Below are positions 54,234 to 63,046 of a DNA stretch of 64,000 nucleotides, in pieces. The stretch covers positions 62,001-126,000 of the forward strand of contig MKSW01000013.1 of NCBI GenBank assembly GCA_001897425.1. Direction: 5' to 3'. Made by a program: the position numbers and the translations under genes. The notes under the pieces are model-generated. The model saw only the letters and a list, made by a program, of their open reading frames with translations, ran no database searches and was not told where the DNA came from. This DNA is from Actinobacteria bacterium 69-20 (GTDB lineage Bacteria > Actinomycetota > Actinomycetes > Mycobacteriales > Nakamurellaceae). The stretch's first letter is position 1. Every line of letters begins with the position of its first letter.

Positions 54234-55937
54234 ATGGCCGGGTTCGTGCAAGCGGTGGCGGTCGATCTGGACGGCACCATCGCGCACGGCAACACGCTCG
54301 ACGCGAACGCCATGGCGGCGCTCGACGAATGCAGATCCGCCGGCGCCACAACGGTTTTGGTCACCGGACGCATCGAAGCCGAGCTGCTGGGCAGCTTTCC
54401 CGACCTGCTGCCACATTTCGACGCGGCGGTCCTGGAGAACGGCGCGGTGCTCGCGATCGACGAGCACCGGATCACCCTGGCCGGCATCGACCCGCTGCTG
54501 GCGTCGCACCTTCGGGAGCGGATCCCGTTCATGCGGCAGGGCGTCGCGATCCTTGCCTGCGGGCTGTCCGATGCGCCGGTGGTGCTGGACGGCATCGACG
54601 CGCTGGGCCTCGACGCGCAGGTGGTGCACAACCGATCCGAGCTGATGGTCCTCCCCTCGGGGGTCTCCAAGGGCACCGGTCTGCACGCCGCGCTGAAGGC
54701 ACTCGAGATCTCCGCGCACAATGCGGTCGCGATCGGTGACGCCGAGAACGACCTGTCCATGCTGATCGCCGCGGAGGTCGGTGTCGCGGCCCCGGGGGCG
54801 GTGCCGTCGGTGGTGCGGACCGCCGATGTGACGCTCTCGGATCGTCCGGGAGATACCCTCGCTGATTTTCTGCGCGGCCCGGTCGTGTCCGGAGCCAAGC
54901 CGATCCATTCGCCGCGACACGCCCTGCGAATCGGGAAAGCAGCCGACGGGTCGATCGTCACGATCCCGGGCGCCCAGGCCGGTGTGCTGGTATGCGGTCC
55001 CAGCGGGGCGGGCAAGTCACACCTGACGGGTCTGCTCGTCGAGCATTGGATCGACGCGGGGTACACCGCGCTGATCATCGACCCGGAAGGAGACCACTCG
55101 TCGCTGGCGAGCCTGCACCAGACGGTCGTCATCGACGCGAGCGCAACCCAGTCGGTCGACGAACTGCTGCACCTGCTCTGCCACCAGTCGCTGTCGGTGG
55201 TGTTGGACCTCTCGCGGATGAGCCGGTCCGCCGCGATCGCCTATCTCTCGATGATCGCGCCCGGCGTGGAATCGATCCGCAGCCAACACGGCTTGCCGCA
55301 TTGGGTCGTCATCGACGAGGCGCACGGAGTGCTGGGCGAGGACGGCATGCTCGCGGATGTCTTCCGCCCCAACGCCGGCGGATACTGCTACGTCACGTAC
55401 CACCCCGAGATGCTGTGCGCCGCAGCGAAAACCACCGTCGACGTCACCTTGACCGCGCTCGGCCCGGATCCGGGCGAAGGGGCCGGCGCCCGCGCGGTGA
55501 TCCGGGTACCCGGTCGCGCGGATACCGAGTTCGTTCCGGACCCTCGCATCACCGCGCACGTCCGCCACCGCAACAAGTACCGGGATATCGCACTGCCGGA
55601 GAAGCTGCGGTTCCGTTTCCGGGACTCGTCGGGACGGGAGGTGGCCTGCGCCGCGACGGTGAACGATTTCGTGGGCCACCTGGCATCCGTTCCGGACGAT
55701 TCGATCGTTCACCATGCCTTGCAGGGCGATTTCTCCCGCTGGGCGGTGGGCGCGGTGCAGGATCGGGTCCTCGGCTCGCTGCTCGCCGCGGTCGAGAACG
55801 AGTGCGTGAGCAGCATTACCACCGCCGCCAGGTCCTTACGGCGGCGTGCCGCGTCCGAGGTGGAGCAACGGTACGGCCTGGGCGAGCCCGACCTGCGGCC
55901 CGGCGCACACCGCGCCGGTCGAGAGGAGTCGCCATGA
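54234..55937 (+). CDS. HAD-type phosphatase fused to a HerA/DUF87-like ATPase
   Basis: A 567-residue two-domain protein. Residues 1-220: HAD-IIB phosphatase with DLDGT (11-15), VTGR, the SKGTGL Lys and GDAENDLSM. Residues 235-450: P-loop ATPase with Walker A CGPSGAGKSH at about 254, IIDPEGDHSSL, and Walker B HWVVIDEAHGV at about 357, the HerA/TraG-like arrangement, also SRMSRS and TYHPEMLC. A conserved-looking helical end follows (SIVHHALQGDFSRWAVGAVQDRVLG). HAD-IIB enzymes act on sugar phosphates; the ATPase domain resembles DNA translocases, yet nothing indicates DNA binding. Substrate unknown. Downstream of DosR-like boxes. Confidence 0.85.
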   Translation: MAGFVQAVAVDLDGTIAHGNTLDANAMAALDECRSAGATTVLVTGRIEAELLGSFPDLLPHFDAAVLENGAVLAIDEHRITLAGIDPLLASHLRERIPFMRQGVAILACGLSDAPVVLDGIDALGLDAQVVHNRSELMVLPSGVSKGTGLHAALKALEISAHNAVAIGDAENDLSMLIAAEVGVAAPGAVPSVVRTADVTLSDRPGDTLADFLRGPVVSGAKPIHSPRHALRIGKAADGSIVTIPGAQAGVLVCGPSGAGKSHLTGLLVEHWIDAGYTALIIDPEGDHSSLASLHQTVVIDASATQSVDELLHLLCHQSLSVVLDLSRMSRSAAIAYLSMIAPGVESIRSQHGLPHWVVIDEAHGVLGEDGMLADVFRPNAGGYCYVTYHPEMLCAAAKTTVDVTLTALGPDPGEGAGARAVIRVPGRADTEFVPDPRITAHVRHRNKYRDIALPEKLRFRFRDSSGREVACAATVNDFVGHLASVPDDSIVHHALQGDFSRWAVGAVQDRVLGSLLAAVENECVSSITTAARSLRRRAASEVEQRYGLGEPDLRPGAHRAGREESP

Positions 55938-56096
55938 CGGGCATGCCCGGCCCGGTCGCCGTGATCCCGGTCGATACGGCACCGCCATGAACATCGTCAT
56001 ACTCGCTCTGAAAGATCCGAGATGGGCACCGCAGCAACGAATATGACGCCGTTCGTGACCGCGAAAGATCCGGTCCGCTCACAGATGGGTGATGCC

Positions 56097-57491
56097 ATGA
56101 AACGCATGAGGCCTTCGCTGACCTTCCTCGGCGGTGTGGGAACCGTCACCGGGAGCAAGTTCCTGCTCGATACCGGTACCACGCGTGTTCTGCTCGAATG
56201 CGGCCTGTTCCAAGGCTTGTCGAATCTGCGGCGGCGCAACTGGGCAGAGCCGCCGGTCGATTGGCACACCGTCGACGCGGTCGTCCTGACGCACGCGCAC
56301 CTGGACCACAGCGGATACCTGCCCGTCCTGGCCAGGCAGGGCTGGTCCGGCCCGGTGTACGTGACGCCGGGCACCGCGCGCCTCGCGCAGATCGTGCTGG
56401 CCGACAGCGCACACCTCCAGGAGGAGGACGCGCGGTATGCGGCGGAGGGCGGCTGGAGCAAGCACGCGACCCCGCGCCCGCTGTACGACACGGCCGATGC
56501 CGCCCGCGCGTGCGAGCTGTTCGTTCCCGCGCCCCACGGCGAAACCACGCACATCACAACGGATGTCGCCCTCACCTTCGGCCGCGCGGGGCACATTCTC
56601 GGGTCGGCATGGGCGCAGCTGGATGTCGCGGGAGTCGATCGCCGGCTGGTGCACAGCGGCGATATGGGGCGCGCCGAGCACCCGCTGCTCCGGCCGCCCG
56701 AGCCGCGTCCGGCATGTGACGCGCTGCTGCTGGAGTCGACGTACGGCGACCGGCTGCGCCACGATGAGAACAGCTGGGACGTGCTCGCGTCGGCGATTAC
56801 GCGCACCGTCGAACGGGGCGGCAGCGTGCTCGTGCCGGCATTCGCCGTCGACCGCACCGAGGTTCTGCTCACCGCCCTGCGGGACCTCACGCACACGGGG
56901 CGGATCCCCGACGTTCCCATCGTCGTCGACAGTCCCATGGCCCTGGCGTGCCTACGCATCTACCGCGAGGCGATCGCACAGAGATGGCCGGAGATCCGCC
57001 CGGGGCTGGCCGTCGACGCGCTGGACACCCGAGGACTGGTCGAGGTGCAGACCGCCGAGGAGTCGAAGCACTGGAACAAACCGTCATCGCCGGCGATCAT
57101 CGTGTCGGCGTCGGGGATGGCGACCGGCGGGCGGGTGCTGCACCACCTGAAGGCCCTGCTGCCCGATGCGCGGAACACCATCGCGATCGTCGGATTCGCT
57201 GCGGAAGGCACCCGCGCTCGCCAACTCATGGAGGGCGCCCGTCAGGTCAAGATCCACGGGGACTATGTTCCGGTACGCGCGGAAGTCGTTGCGCTGGACG
57301 CCTTCAGCGCCCACGCCGACAGCGACGAACTGACCGCGTGGGCCGCCGGCGCTACCGGCGGCACCGCGCCGCACACGTGCTACGTGGTGCACGGCGAGGA
57401 ACATTCGTCACAGGCGTTTGCCGAGCGGCTCCGCCGCGAGCTGAACTGGACCGCGGTCGTCCCGCGCGAGGGCGAGCGTGTCCTGGTGTGA
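56097..57491 (+). CDS. Metallo-beta-lactamase/beta-CASP nuclease
   Basis: A 464-residue MBL-fold protein of the CPSF73-like type. The zinc motif THAHLDHSGYLP (HxHxDH), GRAGHILGSAWAQL and SGDMGR lie in the lactamase half; the beta-CASP half has VLVPAFAVDRTEVLL, SASGMATGGRVLHHLKALL and the RMMBL end with DAFSAHADSDEL and VHGEEHSS. Such bacterial proteins cut RNA or are paralogues of RNase J. The family starts just before RPSLTFLGGVGTVTGS, so ATG 56097 was chosen; ATG 56022 would add 25 residues containing the scattered 16-bp motif. Follows the HAD-HerA gene and may be co-transcribed. Confidence 0.9.
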   Translation: MKRMRPSLTFLGGVGTVTGSKFLLDTGTTRVLLECGLFQGLSNLRRRNWAEPPVDWHTVDAVVLTHAHLDHSGYLPVLARQGWSGPVYVTPGTARLAQIVLADSAHLQEEDARYAAEGGWSKHATPRPLYDTADAARACELFVPAPHGETTHITTDVALTFGRAGHILGSAWAQLDVAGVDRRLVHSGDMGRAEHPLLRPPEPRPACDALLLESTYGDRLRHDENSWDVLASAITRTVERGGSVLVPAFAVDRTEVLLTALRDLTHTGRIPDVPIVVDSPMALACLRIYREAIAQRWPEIRPGLAVDALDTRGLVEVQTAEESKHWNKPSSPAIIVSASGMATGGRVLHHLKALLPDARNTIAIVGFAAEGTRARQLMEGARQVKIHGDYVPVRAEVVALDAFSAHADSDELTAWAAGATGGTAPHTCYVVHGEEHSSQAFAERLRRELNWTAVVPREGERVLV

Positions 57492-57558
57492 CGCGCCTCA
57501 TGCTCCGCATAATGCGATTGGCACACAGACACTCTCGCCCCATACCCGAATCGGCGGC

Positions 57559-59847
57559 TCAGCTCGTCGTCAGCTGGGGCGTCGGTTCGCGCTCATCGTG
57601 TCGGAGGTGATCGGCCAGGCGTGCGCCTTCGACGTCGAGCCTCGGCATGATGCGCCGCAGCCAGGCCGGCATCCACCAGGCCTTGTCCCCGAGAAAGGAC
57701 ATCAGCGCGGGCACCACCGTCAGCCGGATGAGGAAGGCGTCGATGGTGATCCCGGCGGCCAGCGCGAAGCCGAACTGCTTGACCATCGGGTCCTCGCTGA
57801 AGATGAATCCCGCGAAGACCGACACCATGATGACGGCCGCGGCGACCACGACCCGGCTGGCCTGCGCATATCCGCGGGTGACGGCCGCGTTCCCGACCCG
57901 CCCGTGCACATGCTCCTCGCGCATCGAGCTGACCAGGAACATCTCGTAGTCCATCGCCAGCCCGTACAAGATGCCCGTCACCATGATGGGCAGGAAGCTC
58001 AGGATCGGGCCAGTGGTGTCGAAGCCGAACAGATCTTTGAGCCAGCCCCACTGGAACACCGCGGTCACCGCGCCGAAGGTGGCCCCGATGCTGAGCAGGA
58101 ATCCGAGCGTGGCCTTGAGCGGCACCAGGATGGACCGGAACACCAGCGCCAGCACGATCAGCGACAGCACCACGATGATCGCGATGTAGTAGGGGAAGAC
58201 GGCCGCGAGTTTCTCGGAGATGTCGATGTTGACTGCCGTCAGGCCGGCGACACCGACTGATGCGATGCCCGGGCCGAGGTGCTGCGCGCCGCTGTTCCGC
58301 AGCGTGTGCACGAGGTCGATGGTCGTCTGGGATGTCGGCCCCTCGGTGGGGATGACGGTCAGCATGGCGACCGAGCCGTCCGGCGAAACACCCAGCGGCT
58401 GAGCGGTTTCCACGCCACCGATGCCCTCCAGCCCCTTGACCAGACCTGGTAGCTGCGCGGCGCTCAGGCGTGCGCCGTCCCGCGCGGTGACGACGGTGAT
58501 CAGCGGCGCGTTGTAGCCCTGGCCGAAGGCTTTCGTGACGGCGTCGTAGGCCTGCCGCTCGTCGGTGTGCAGGTTCGCGGTCGACCCGTCGGACATGCCG
58601 AACGTCATGGACGCCGCCGGGATCGCCATCACCAAAAGCCCGCCGACGACCACCGCGGTGATGATCCCGCGGGAACGGACGACCCGCCCGGCCCACCGAG
58701 TGGCGGCACCGCTGGAATGACGGTTGACGGCCGCGCGCTCCCGGGCCCGCATGCTGACCAGGTGGTCGCCAACGAGCCGCAGCAGCGCGGGCAGCAGCGT
58801 GAGCGCGATCAGCACCGCGAGCGCGACGGTGACGGCGGCGACCAGGGCCATCGTGGTGAGGAAGGAGATCCCGATCACGGTGAGGCCGGTGAGCGCGATG
58901 ACGACGGTCAGCCCGGCGAAAGTGACTGCGCTACCGGCGGTTCCGATGGATCGGGGCACGGCCTCGGCGGCGGACAGATTCTCCAGCAGCATCAGCCGCC
59001 TCGTCCGGTTGACGATGAACAGCGCGTAGTCCATCCCGACGGCCAGACCGACCATCAGTGCGAGAACCGGTGTGGCCGACGTCAGTTCCACCGAATGGGA
59101 CAGGGCGAGCGCCCCGCCGAGGCCGATGCCGACGCCGATCAACGCGGTGGCCAGCGGCAGGACGGCGGCACGCAGGGAGCCGAGCGTGAGGATGAGCACC
59201 AGCGCGGCGAAGGCGATGCCCAATCCTTCGGAACCGCCGAGCGGAGCGGAGTGCGGTTTCAGTGACTCGGACACCAGGGCCCGGGCGTGCACGCCCTCGG
59301 CATGCGAGGTCGCGATGGAGACGATCCTGTCGATCGTGCCGCTGGGCAGGTCCTCCACCGGCTCGGTGAGCTGCAGCTGCATGATCGCGACCGACCCGTC
59401 GCCCGAGACGACGATGCCCGGGACCTTGGTGCCGTCGACGGTCAGTGGGTGCGGCTTGGTGGGATCGACGGCGGGCGATGCGGCGCCCGTGGGCGGGGCG
59501 ATCGCCGCCATCGGATCGGGGCGCTGCCGCACCGTGTCGAGGGCGTAGATCCCTGTCGCGGCACCCTGCAACGCCCGCGCGGACTCCCCTTCGTCCAGGC
59601 GACCCCGGTCGCCCGCCACGAAGACCAGCGACCCCTGCCCGCCGGACATCGCCGGGAACTGGGTGCGCAACTCGTCGAGCACCTGCTGGCTGGGTGTGCC
59701 GTCGATCGTGACGTTCGAGGCGATCTTCCCGCCGCCGTTCGCTACCACGAATCCCACGACGGTCGCCAGGATGAACGCCCAGGCCACGATGACGAGCCAT
59801 GGGCGGCGATAGGAGAAACGGCCGAGACGGAACAGGGCGAGCGACAT
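57559..59847 (-). CDS. MmpL/RND-family exporter
   Basis: A 762-residue MMPL transporter with twelve helices in two six-helix halves, each with a large extracytoplasmic loop. Signature segments: VGLAVGMDYALFIVNRTRR in helix 4-5 and YGLAMDYEMFLVSSMREEH in helix 10-11 (proton-relay Asp residues). The first loop contains ID GTPSQQVLDELRTQFP. Actinobacterial relatives export lipids or drugs. It is downstream of and co-oriented with a TetR gene (119-bp gap), which probably controls it. Ends PQLTTS. Confidence 0.93.
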   Translation of the reverse strand: MSLALFRLGRFSYRRPWLVIVAWAFILATVVGFVVANGGGKIASNVTIDGTPSQQVLDELRTQFPAMSGGQGSLVFVAGDRGRLDEGESARALQGAATGIYALDTVRQRPDPMAAIAPPTGAASPAVDPTKPHPLTVDGTKVPGIVVSGDGSVAIMQLQLTEPVEDLPSGTIDRIVSIATSHAEGVHARALVSESLKPHSAPLGGSEGLGIAFAALVLILTLGSLRAAVLPLATALIGVGIGLGGALALSHSVELTSATPVLALMVGLAVGMDYALFIVNRTRRLMLLENLSAAEAVPRSIGTAGSAVTFAGLTVVIALTGLTVIGISFLTTMALVAAVTVALAVLIALTLLPALLRLVGDHLVSMRARERAAVNRHSSGAATRWAGRVVRSRGIITAVVVGGLLVMAIPAASMTFGMSDGSTANLHTDERQAYDAVTKAFGQGYNAPLITVVTARDGARLSAAQLPGLVKGLEGIGGVETAQPLGVSPDGSVAMLTVIPTEGPTSQTTIDLVHTLRNSGAQHLGPGIASVGVAGLTAVNIDISEKLAAVFPYYIAIIVVLSLIVLALVFRSILVPLKATLGFLLSIGATFGAVTAVFQWGWLKDLFGFDTTGPILSFLPIMVTGILYGLAMDYEMFLVSSMREEHVHGRVGNAAVTRGYAQASRVVVAAAVIMVSVFAGFIFSEDPMVKQFGFALAAGITIDAFLIRLTVVPALMSFLGDKAWWMPAWLRRIMPRLDVEGARLADHLRHDEREPTPQLTTS

Positions 59848-59966
59848 GGGTGTGCCTTTCGACAGCGGTTGGTTCCGAACGGTTGGCTTGGGGGAACGGC
59901 CACGTCGTTCCGAATCGGCGTGGCGGCAGGGTGTATCAGTTGACGTGTCCGAGTGCCGACGCGGGG

Positions 59967-60560
59967 CTAGAAGCCGGACTCCAACTGGGTGAAGACGGTG
60001 TCCAAGAACTCGGGGGTCGCGGCTGCCGAGCCGATATCAGCATCGTTCGGGTCTGCGGCGTTGTCGAGAATGAGCGTGAGCGCTCCATAGGCCGCAGCCA
60101 CCAGGATCGACACCACGATCGGCCGCACACCCTTGCCGACGCGCGACTGGATCAGCTGCGTCGCCTCGCGCCGGATCTGCAGGAAGACCTTGGCCAGGTA
60201 GGGCTCCAACGCGGGGTACCGCCGGGCGAGCGCCGACAGCTGCACCAGCAGCTCGAACTGCCCGCCGGCCATCTGGTGCTTCGCGAGCGCGCGCATCCAG
60301 TCGAGCACGGACGTGCCGTCCGGCTGCGGTGGCATGGTCAAGGCGCCCCCCCGGAGGCGTTCGATGGCGAGTGCGGTGACGGCCTCTTCCTTGCAGGAGT
60401 AGTGGTTCGCGAACGTGCGCCGCGCATAGCCCGCGCGGGTCGTCACCTCGTCGATCGTGAACCCGTCGAGGCCGTACTCGACGAGTAGGTCGAACGCCGC
60501 CTGCGCCAGGTCGTGCGCCACAGCAAGCCGCTTCTTCTCCCGAAGCCCGATGTCCGTCAC
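59967..60560 (-). CDS. TetR-family repressor of the MmpL exporter
   Basis: A 197-residue TetR regulator. HTH at residues 18-55: LAQAAFDLLVEYGLDGFTIDEVTTRAGYARRTFANHYSCKEEA in family order, then a ligand-binding helical body. The start is uncertain: GTG 60560 or 60566; the frame continues to ATG 60605, but that would overlap the palindrome at 60588-60605. TGTTAC lies just before the GTG pair with TTGATG 17 bp further upstream, which would give a leaderless message. Confidence 0.88.
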   Translation of the reverse strand: MTDIGLREKKRLAVAHDLAQAAFDLLVEYGLDGFTIDEVTTRAGYARRTFANHYSCKEEAVTALAIERLRGGALTMPPQPDGTSVLDWMRALAKHQMAGGQFELLVQLSALARRYPALEPYLAKVFLQIRREATQLIQSRVGKGVRPIVVSILVAAAYGALTLILDNAADPNDADIGSAAATPEFLDTVFTQLESGF

Positions 60561-60587
60561 CAGCACACCGTAACAGATCGGTGCCCA

Positions 60588-60605
60588 ATGGGCATCAATG
60601 CCCAT
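60588..60605. promoter_or_regulatory. Perfect palindromic operator, TetR-type
   Basis: ATGGGCAT-CA-ATGCCCAT, 8-bp arms, overlapping the presumed -35 (TTGATG on the minus strand) of the tetR-mmpL transcript. A natural site for the adjacent TetR protein. Confidence 0.6.
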
Positions 60606-60651
60606 ACTGCACGGTTGCGATGTGGACCCGAATCGGCCTCCACAGGCCGGC

Positions 60652-60665
60652 TTGATCTACGTCAA
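60652..60665. promoter_or_regulatory. FNR-like box upstream of the metal chaperone gene
   Basis: TTGATCTACGTCAA matches the FNR/Crp-type consensus TTGAT-N4-ATCAA at 9 of 10 positions. It is 75 bp before the chaperone ATG, and a Crp/Fnr gene lies at the end of the same cluster. It could serve both directions. Confidence 0.6.
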
Positions 60666-60739
60666 GGCGCCGTGAGCCGGACTTTCGTACGTTTCCGGTG
60701 AGCGTCCGGCGAACCCGTGGGACGCACGCACAGAAAGGC

Positions 60740-60985
60740 ATGACGATGACGACCACTGCTAGCACCCTGACAACGACAGTCCTTCGCGCGGAAGGCTTCT
60801 CGTGCCCCTCTTGCGTCGCCAAGATCGAGAAGAGCGTGGGCCGCGTCCCGGGCGTCGCCGCGGTGAAGGTGTACTTCGCGTCGGCCCGCATCGAGATCCG
60901 GCACGACCCGGCGGTGGCCGACGTGGAGCAACTCGTCGCAGCCGTGGCCAAGGCCGGCTATACGGCGCGCCCGGCCGCGTTCTGA
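60740..60985 (+). CDS. HMA-domain metallochaperone (CopZ-like)
   Basis: An 81-residue heavy-metal-associated domain protein. Motif GFSCPSCVAKIEKSVGRVPGV carries the CxxC (CPSC) that binds the soft metal. The ferredoxin-like fold pattern continues with VKVYFASARIEIRHDPAV and AVAKAGYTARPAAF. ATG 60740 follows AGAAAGG. The central Ser between Cys residues is not the usual one for CopZ (MxCxxC); the metal could be copper, cobalt or another. Delivers metal to the adjacent ATPase. Confidence 0.88.
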   Translation: MTMTTTASTLTTTVLRAEGFSCPSCVAKIEKSVGRVPGVAAVKVYFASARIEIRHDPAVADVEQLVAAVAKAGYTARPAAF

Positions 60986-61015
60986 CGAACACCGGCCCCT
61001 ACGGAGGAGATGATC

Positions 61016-63046
61016 ATGACCCCATCGACGACTTTCCTGGAGAAGGCGTCGGCACACGGCGCCGCGCTGCACAGCCGCCTGCATCACCGCCTGCACCGGA
61101 CTGCCCTGCACCGGACCGTTCTCCGCGGTCTGCACGGGCGATGGGCAGTGCCTGCGCTCGCCGGTTCCGCCATCGCGGTCTCGCTCGCCGCTACCCATGT
61201 CTTCGGCGCCCCACAGTGGGGCGACCTGGTCATGGTCCTCGCGGCGGCCGTCGCCGGCGCGCCGGTACTGGTCAAGGCCGTCCGGGCGCTACGAGCCCGG
61301 GTGATCGGCATCGATCTGCTGGTCGCCATCGCGACCATCGGGGCGATCGTCATCGGCAACTACTGGGAGGCCGCCGCGGTGACCTTCCTGTTCGCGATCG
61401 GCCACGCGCTGGAAGCGGCGACACTCACCAAGACCCGTTCGGCGTTGGCCGAGTTGATCGCCGTCGCACCGGATCTCGCGATCGTCCTGCGAGACGGTGA
61501 GCAGATCGAGATGGCCGCCGAGGCGGTGTCCGCCGGCGAGACGGTCCTGGTGAAGAACGGGGCTAAGGTGCCGGTCGACGGCGTCGTCATCGGCGGGAGT
61601 GGCGCCATCGACGAGGCCTCGATCACCGGTGAATCCGTGCCGGTGGAAAAGCTCGTCGGCGATCGGGTTTTCGCCGGAACGATCTCGATGGGCGGCCTGC
61701 TGCAGGTCCGCGCCAGGGCGGTCGGGGCCGGGACGACCCTGGCTGGCATCATCCGTCGTGTCGAGGAGGCGCAGGATGCCAACGCGAAGGCCCAGGCGTT
61801 CATGGATCGCTTCTCGAAGTGGTACACCCCGGGGATCGTTCTGCTCGCGGCCGTCGCCGGGATCGTCACCGGCAACATCGATCTCGCGCTCACGCTGCTC
61901 GTCATCGGCTGCCCCGGGGCGCTCGTCATCTCGATCCCGGTGTCGATCGTGGCCGGGATCGGCCGTGGGGCCCGCGACGGCATCCTGATCAAGGGCGGCG
62001 AGTTCCTGGAGACATCGGCCCGCATCGATGTCGTGGCTCTCGACAAGACCGGAACGATCACCGAGGGCAGGCCGCAGGTCGTCGACGTCGTCGCGCTCGC
62101 CGACGGGTTCTCCGACGACGAGGTGCTCGGCCTGGCCGCGCGCGCGGAAGCCGGCTCCGAGCATCCGCTGGCCCGGCCCGTCCTGGAGGCCGCGGCCGGT
62201 CGAGGCGTGCCGGTGCGCGATCTGCCGGAGCATGTCGAACCGATGCCCGGGAAGGGGATCGTCGCCATCGTCGACGGGGCGCGGATCGCGGTCGGGAACC
62301 TGGCACTGTTGGCGTCCGAGGCCGTCACCGATGGCGACATCGCCAGCGCAGCAAGTGTTGTCGACCGGCTTGCGGCGCGCGGCACGACGCCGATGCTGGT
62401 CCTTCGGGACAGGATGCTGATCGGCGTCATTGCCGTCGCGGACCAGATCCGGCGGGATGCCGCCGAGATGGTCACGCGCCTGCATCGCGCGGGCGTGCGG
62501 AAGGTCGTCATGCTGACCGGTGACGTGGCGACCGTGGCGGAAGCCGTCGGCCGGCGCGTCGGCATCGACGAGGTGCGCTCCGGGCTGCTGCCCGAGGACA
62601 AACTCGCCGCCGTCCAGGAATGGCAGCGGCGCGGCCACACGGTCGCCATGGTCGGGGACGGCGTCAACGACGCCCCGGCGCTCGCCGCCGCGGATATCGG
62701 GGTCGCGATGGGCGTCGCCGGGACCGGCGTGGCGATCGAGACCGCCGACATCGCGCTGATGACGGACGACCTACTCAAGATGCCCCAAGCGATCTCGCTG
62801 GCCCGGCGCACCGTCAACAACATGCGGCAGAACATCGCGATCGCCCTGGCGACCGTCGCGCTACTGCTCGCCGGCGTCCTCTTCGGCGGGGTGACGATGT
62901 CGATCGGCATGCTCGTCCACGAGACATCGGTGCTGATCGTGATCGTGAACGCGATGCGGCTGATGCGCCCCGCGGCGGCAACTGCCGGTGCTCACGGCTC
63001 GGACGCCAAGCCCATCAACGCATCCGCGTCTGTGATCCGGATCTGA
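61016..63046 (+). CDS. Heavy-metal P1B-type ATPase with CPG motif
   Basis: A 676-residue metal pump. There is no N-terminal HMA domain; the N-terminus is His-rich (SRLHHRLHRTALHRT). Transmembrane motif LVIGCPGALVISIPVSIVAG has CPG in place of the CPC or SPC used by Cu+/Zn2+ and Co2+ pumps. The phosphorylation loop [27 protein letters not shown] (HP) and [20 protein letters not shown] are intact. Start ATG 61016 with GGAGGA 7 bp upstream; ATG 61010 is too close to the site. Its 3' end overlaps the convergent Crp gene by 55 bp. Ion unknown. Confidence 0.92.
   Translation: MTPSTTFLEKASAHGAALHSRLHHRLHRTALHRTVLRGLHGRWAVPALAGSAIAVSLAATHVFGAPQWGDLVMVLAAAVAGAPVLVKAVRALRARVIGIDLLVAIATIGAIVIGNYWEAAAVTFLFAIGHALEAATLTKTRSALAELIAVAPDLAIVLRDGEQIEMAAEAVSAGETVLVKNGAKVPVDGVVIGGSGAIDEASITGESVPVEKLVGDRVFAGTISMGGLLQVRARAVGAGTTLAGIIRRVEEAQDANAKAQAFMDRFSKWYTPGIVLLAAVAGIVTGNIDLALTLLVIGCPGALVISIPVSIVAGIGRGARDGILIKGGEFLETSARIDVVALDKTGTITEGRPQVVDVVALADGFSDDEVLGLAARAEAGSEHPLARPVLEAAAGRGVPVRDLPEHVEPMPGKGIVAIVDGARIAVGNLALLASEAVTDGDIASAASVVDRLAARGTTPMLVLRDRMLIGVIAVADQIRRDAAEMVTRLHRAGVRKVVMLTGDVATVAEAVGRRVGIDEVRSGLLPEDKLAAVQEWQRRGHTVAMVGDGVNDAPALAAADIGVAMGVAGTGVAIETADIALMTDDLLKMPQAISLARRTVNNMRQNIAIALATVALLLAGVLFGGVTMSIGMLVHETSVLIVIVNAMRLMRPAAATAGAHGSDAKPINASASVIRI

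Noticed and set aside
55987-56046. 19-codon ORF (MNIVILALKDPRWAP...) after the HAD-HerA gene
   Set aside because: Too short to judge, no ribosome-binding site, and its start is made by the scattered 16-bp motif.
58567-59265. Plus-strand frame rich in Asp/Gly/Gln over the MmpL gene
   Set aside because: Composition typical of an antisense frame; MmpL motifs are on the minus strand.
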